Shown: positions 4,632 through 5,144 of the stretch, in pieces
How the letters are laid out: each line of letters starts with the position of its first letter
Position numbering within the stretch: position 1 is the stretch's first letter
From: Acidobacteriaceae bacterium
GTDB lineage: Bacteria; Acidobacteriota; Terriglobia; Terriglobales; SbA1
Reading direction: 5' to 3'
Assembly: GCA_003136335.1 (NCBI GenBank)
Contig: PLEA01000445.1
Location: 6,835-11,978, forward strand
DNA: 5,144 bases
The notes under the pieces: model-generated
Seen by the model: the letters and a program-made list of their open reading frames with translations, nothing else
Told to the model about the DNA's origin: nothing
Database searches by the model: none
Made by a program: the position numbers and the translations under genes

Positions 4632-5144
4632 CTACTCGCCGGCTGCTTTGAAGCTCTGGTCGACAGTCTTCGAGTCTTTCGGACCAACCGTTACCTTCTG
4701 ATCCTGCTCTCCGAGCTTCTCTTGAACAAACGCGATGGTGTAGTCGCCCGGCGGAAGGCCCTTGATCTGATACTTTCCGTCCTTGTCGGTAACGGCGAAG
4801 AATGGGTTTTTTACCACGTTGATATACATTTTCATCCAGGGATGCTGGTTGCACTTCACCGGCAGCATGATTTCCTCGCGCGCGAAGTTCTTTTGAATGT
4901 CGGCGGAAGATGGCGGCTGCGACTCGTTCCATTCCCGGTTGTCTTTGGGGGTGGGGTGGATGTTGTGCGTGGTCGGATCGTCGTTCTTGATCTGCACGGT
5001 CTGGCCTGCCATTACGCCAAGGACGTGCGGGTGATAACGGCAGCCTTTCTGCTCGAGCACCACGGCATCCTTGGGAACATCGAAGGTGCGGCTGCCGAGG
5101 CCGTCCTTGACGTAGACGAACACCGGCCCGCCATTGGTCATGTT
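4632..5144 (-). CDS. Cupredoxin-like protein with carboxypeptidase-regulatory-like domain (5' end outside window)
   Basis: At least 170 residues are visible. An in-frame ATG occurs at 5141, but the open frame runs off the window and the first visible strand (GGPVFVYVKDG) is mid-domain, so the true start, probably with a signal peptide, lies outside. Residue numbers count from that ATG. The first domain (about 1-112) resembles a cupredoxin: LGVMAGQTVQIKNDDPTTHNIH gives His59 and His62, and KCNQHPWM (96-103) gives a C-x2-H-x2-M ligand trio (Cys97, His100, Met103) like type-1 copper sites. A further Cys34 and His37/His39 lie in KGCRYHPHV. The second domain (about 113-153; FFAVTDKDGKYQIKGLPPGDYTI) is the short beta-sandwich of carboxypeptidase-regulatory-like modules. 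It is probably periplasmic. Its neighbour heme A synthase suggests a role in electron transfer or copper handling for a terminal oxidase, which is inference. Confidence 0.85.
   Translation of the reverse strand, partial: NMTNGGPVFVYVKDGLGSRTFDVPKDAVVLEQKGCRYHPHVLGVMAGQTVQIKNDDPTTHNIHPTPKDNREWNESQPPSSADIQKNFAREEIMLPVKCNQHPWMKMYINVVKNPFFAVTDKDGKYQIKGLPPGDYTIAFVQEKLGEQDQKVTVGPKDSKTVDQSFKAAGE

Overview
All well-supported genes in this window lie on the minus strand, so the region is transcribed from the right end towards the left. The sequence is moderately GC-rich and uses several non-ATG starts. Three things point to an aerobic Gram-negative, most likely an Acidobacteriota (Terriglobia-like) genome: a cupredoxin plus carboxypeptidase-regulatory-like protein next to heme A synthase, a DUF420 gene, and an intergenic element built from CTCTGTG/CACAGAG words. 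This lineage call rests on recalled family resemblance and has not been tested by a search.

Layout in transcription order: (1) 5144-4632, a periplasmic-type cupredoxin/regulatory-like protein, 5' end outside the window; (2) 4568-3576, heme A synthase (CtaA/COX15 family); (3) a 119-nt gap with no convincing gene; (4) 3456-2431, ABC transporter ATPase; (5) 2429-2175, an 84-residue two-helix membrane protein; (6) 2156-1326, ABC-2 family permease; (7) 1329-895, a four-helix DUF420 protein; (8) an intergenic stretch of about 160 nt holding a large nested inverted-repeat element; (9) 731-465, an 88-residue protein of unknown function; (10) 431-1, an N-terminally anchored HEAT-repeat-like protein, 3' end outside the window.

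Genes 4 to 7 are packed so tightly that they almost certainly form one translationally coupled unit. The ATPase's last two sense codons (AGG AGG) are also the Shine-Dalgarno sequence of the 84-residue protein, and the permease stop overlaps the DUF420 start as GTGA. Heme A synthase makes the cofactor of aa3-type oxidases, DUF420 proteins have been linked to the same oxidases, and the cupredoxin carries type-1-like copper ligands. The parsimonious reading is a respiratory-oxidase biogenesis neighbourhood with an embedded ABC-2 exporter whose substrate cannot be told from sequence. No CRISPR array, tRNA, rRNA, transposase or phage gene was seen. The most interesting lead is the ATPase / small membrane protein / permease / DUF420 unit as a possible oxidase-assembly transporter. 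This is a hypothesis, not a demonstrated new system.
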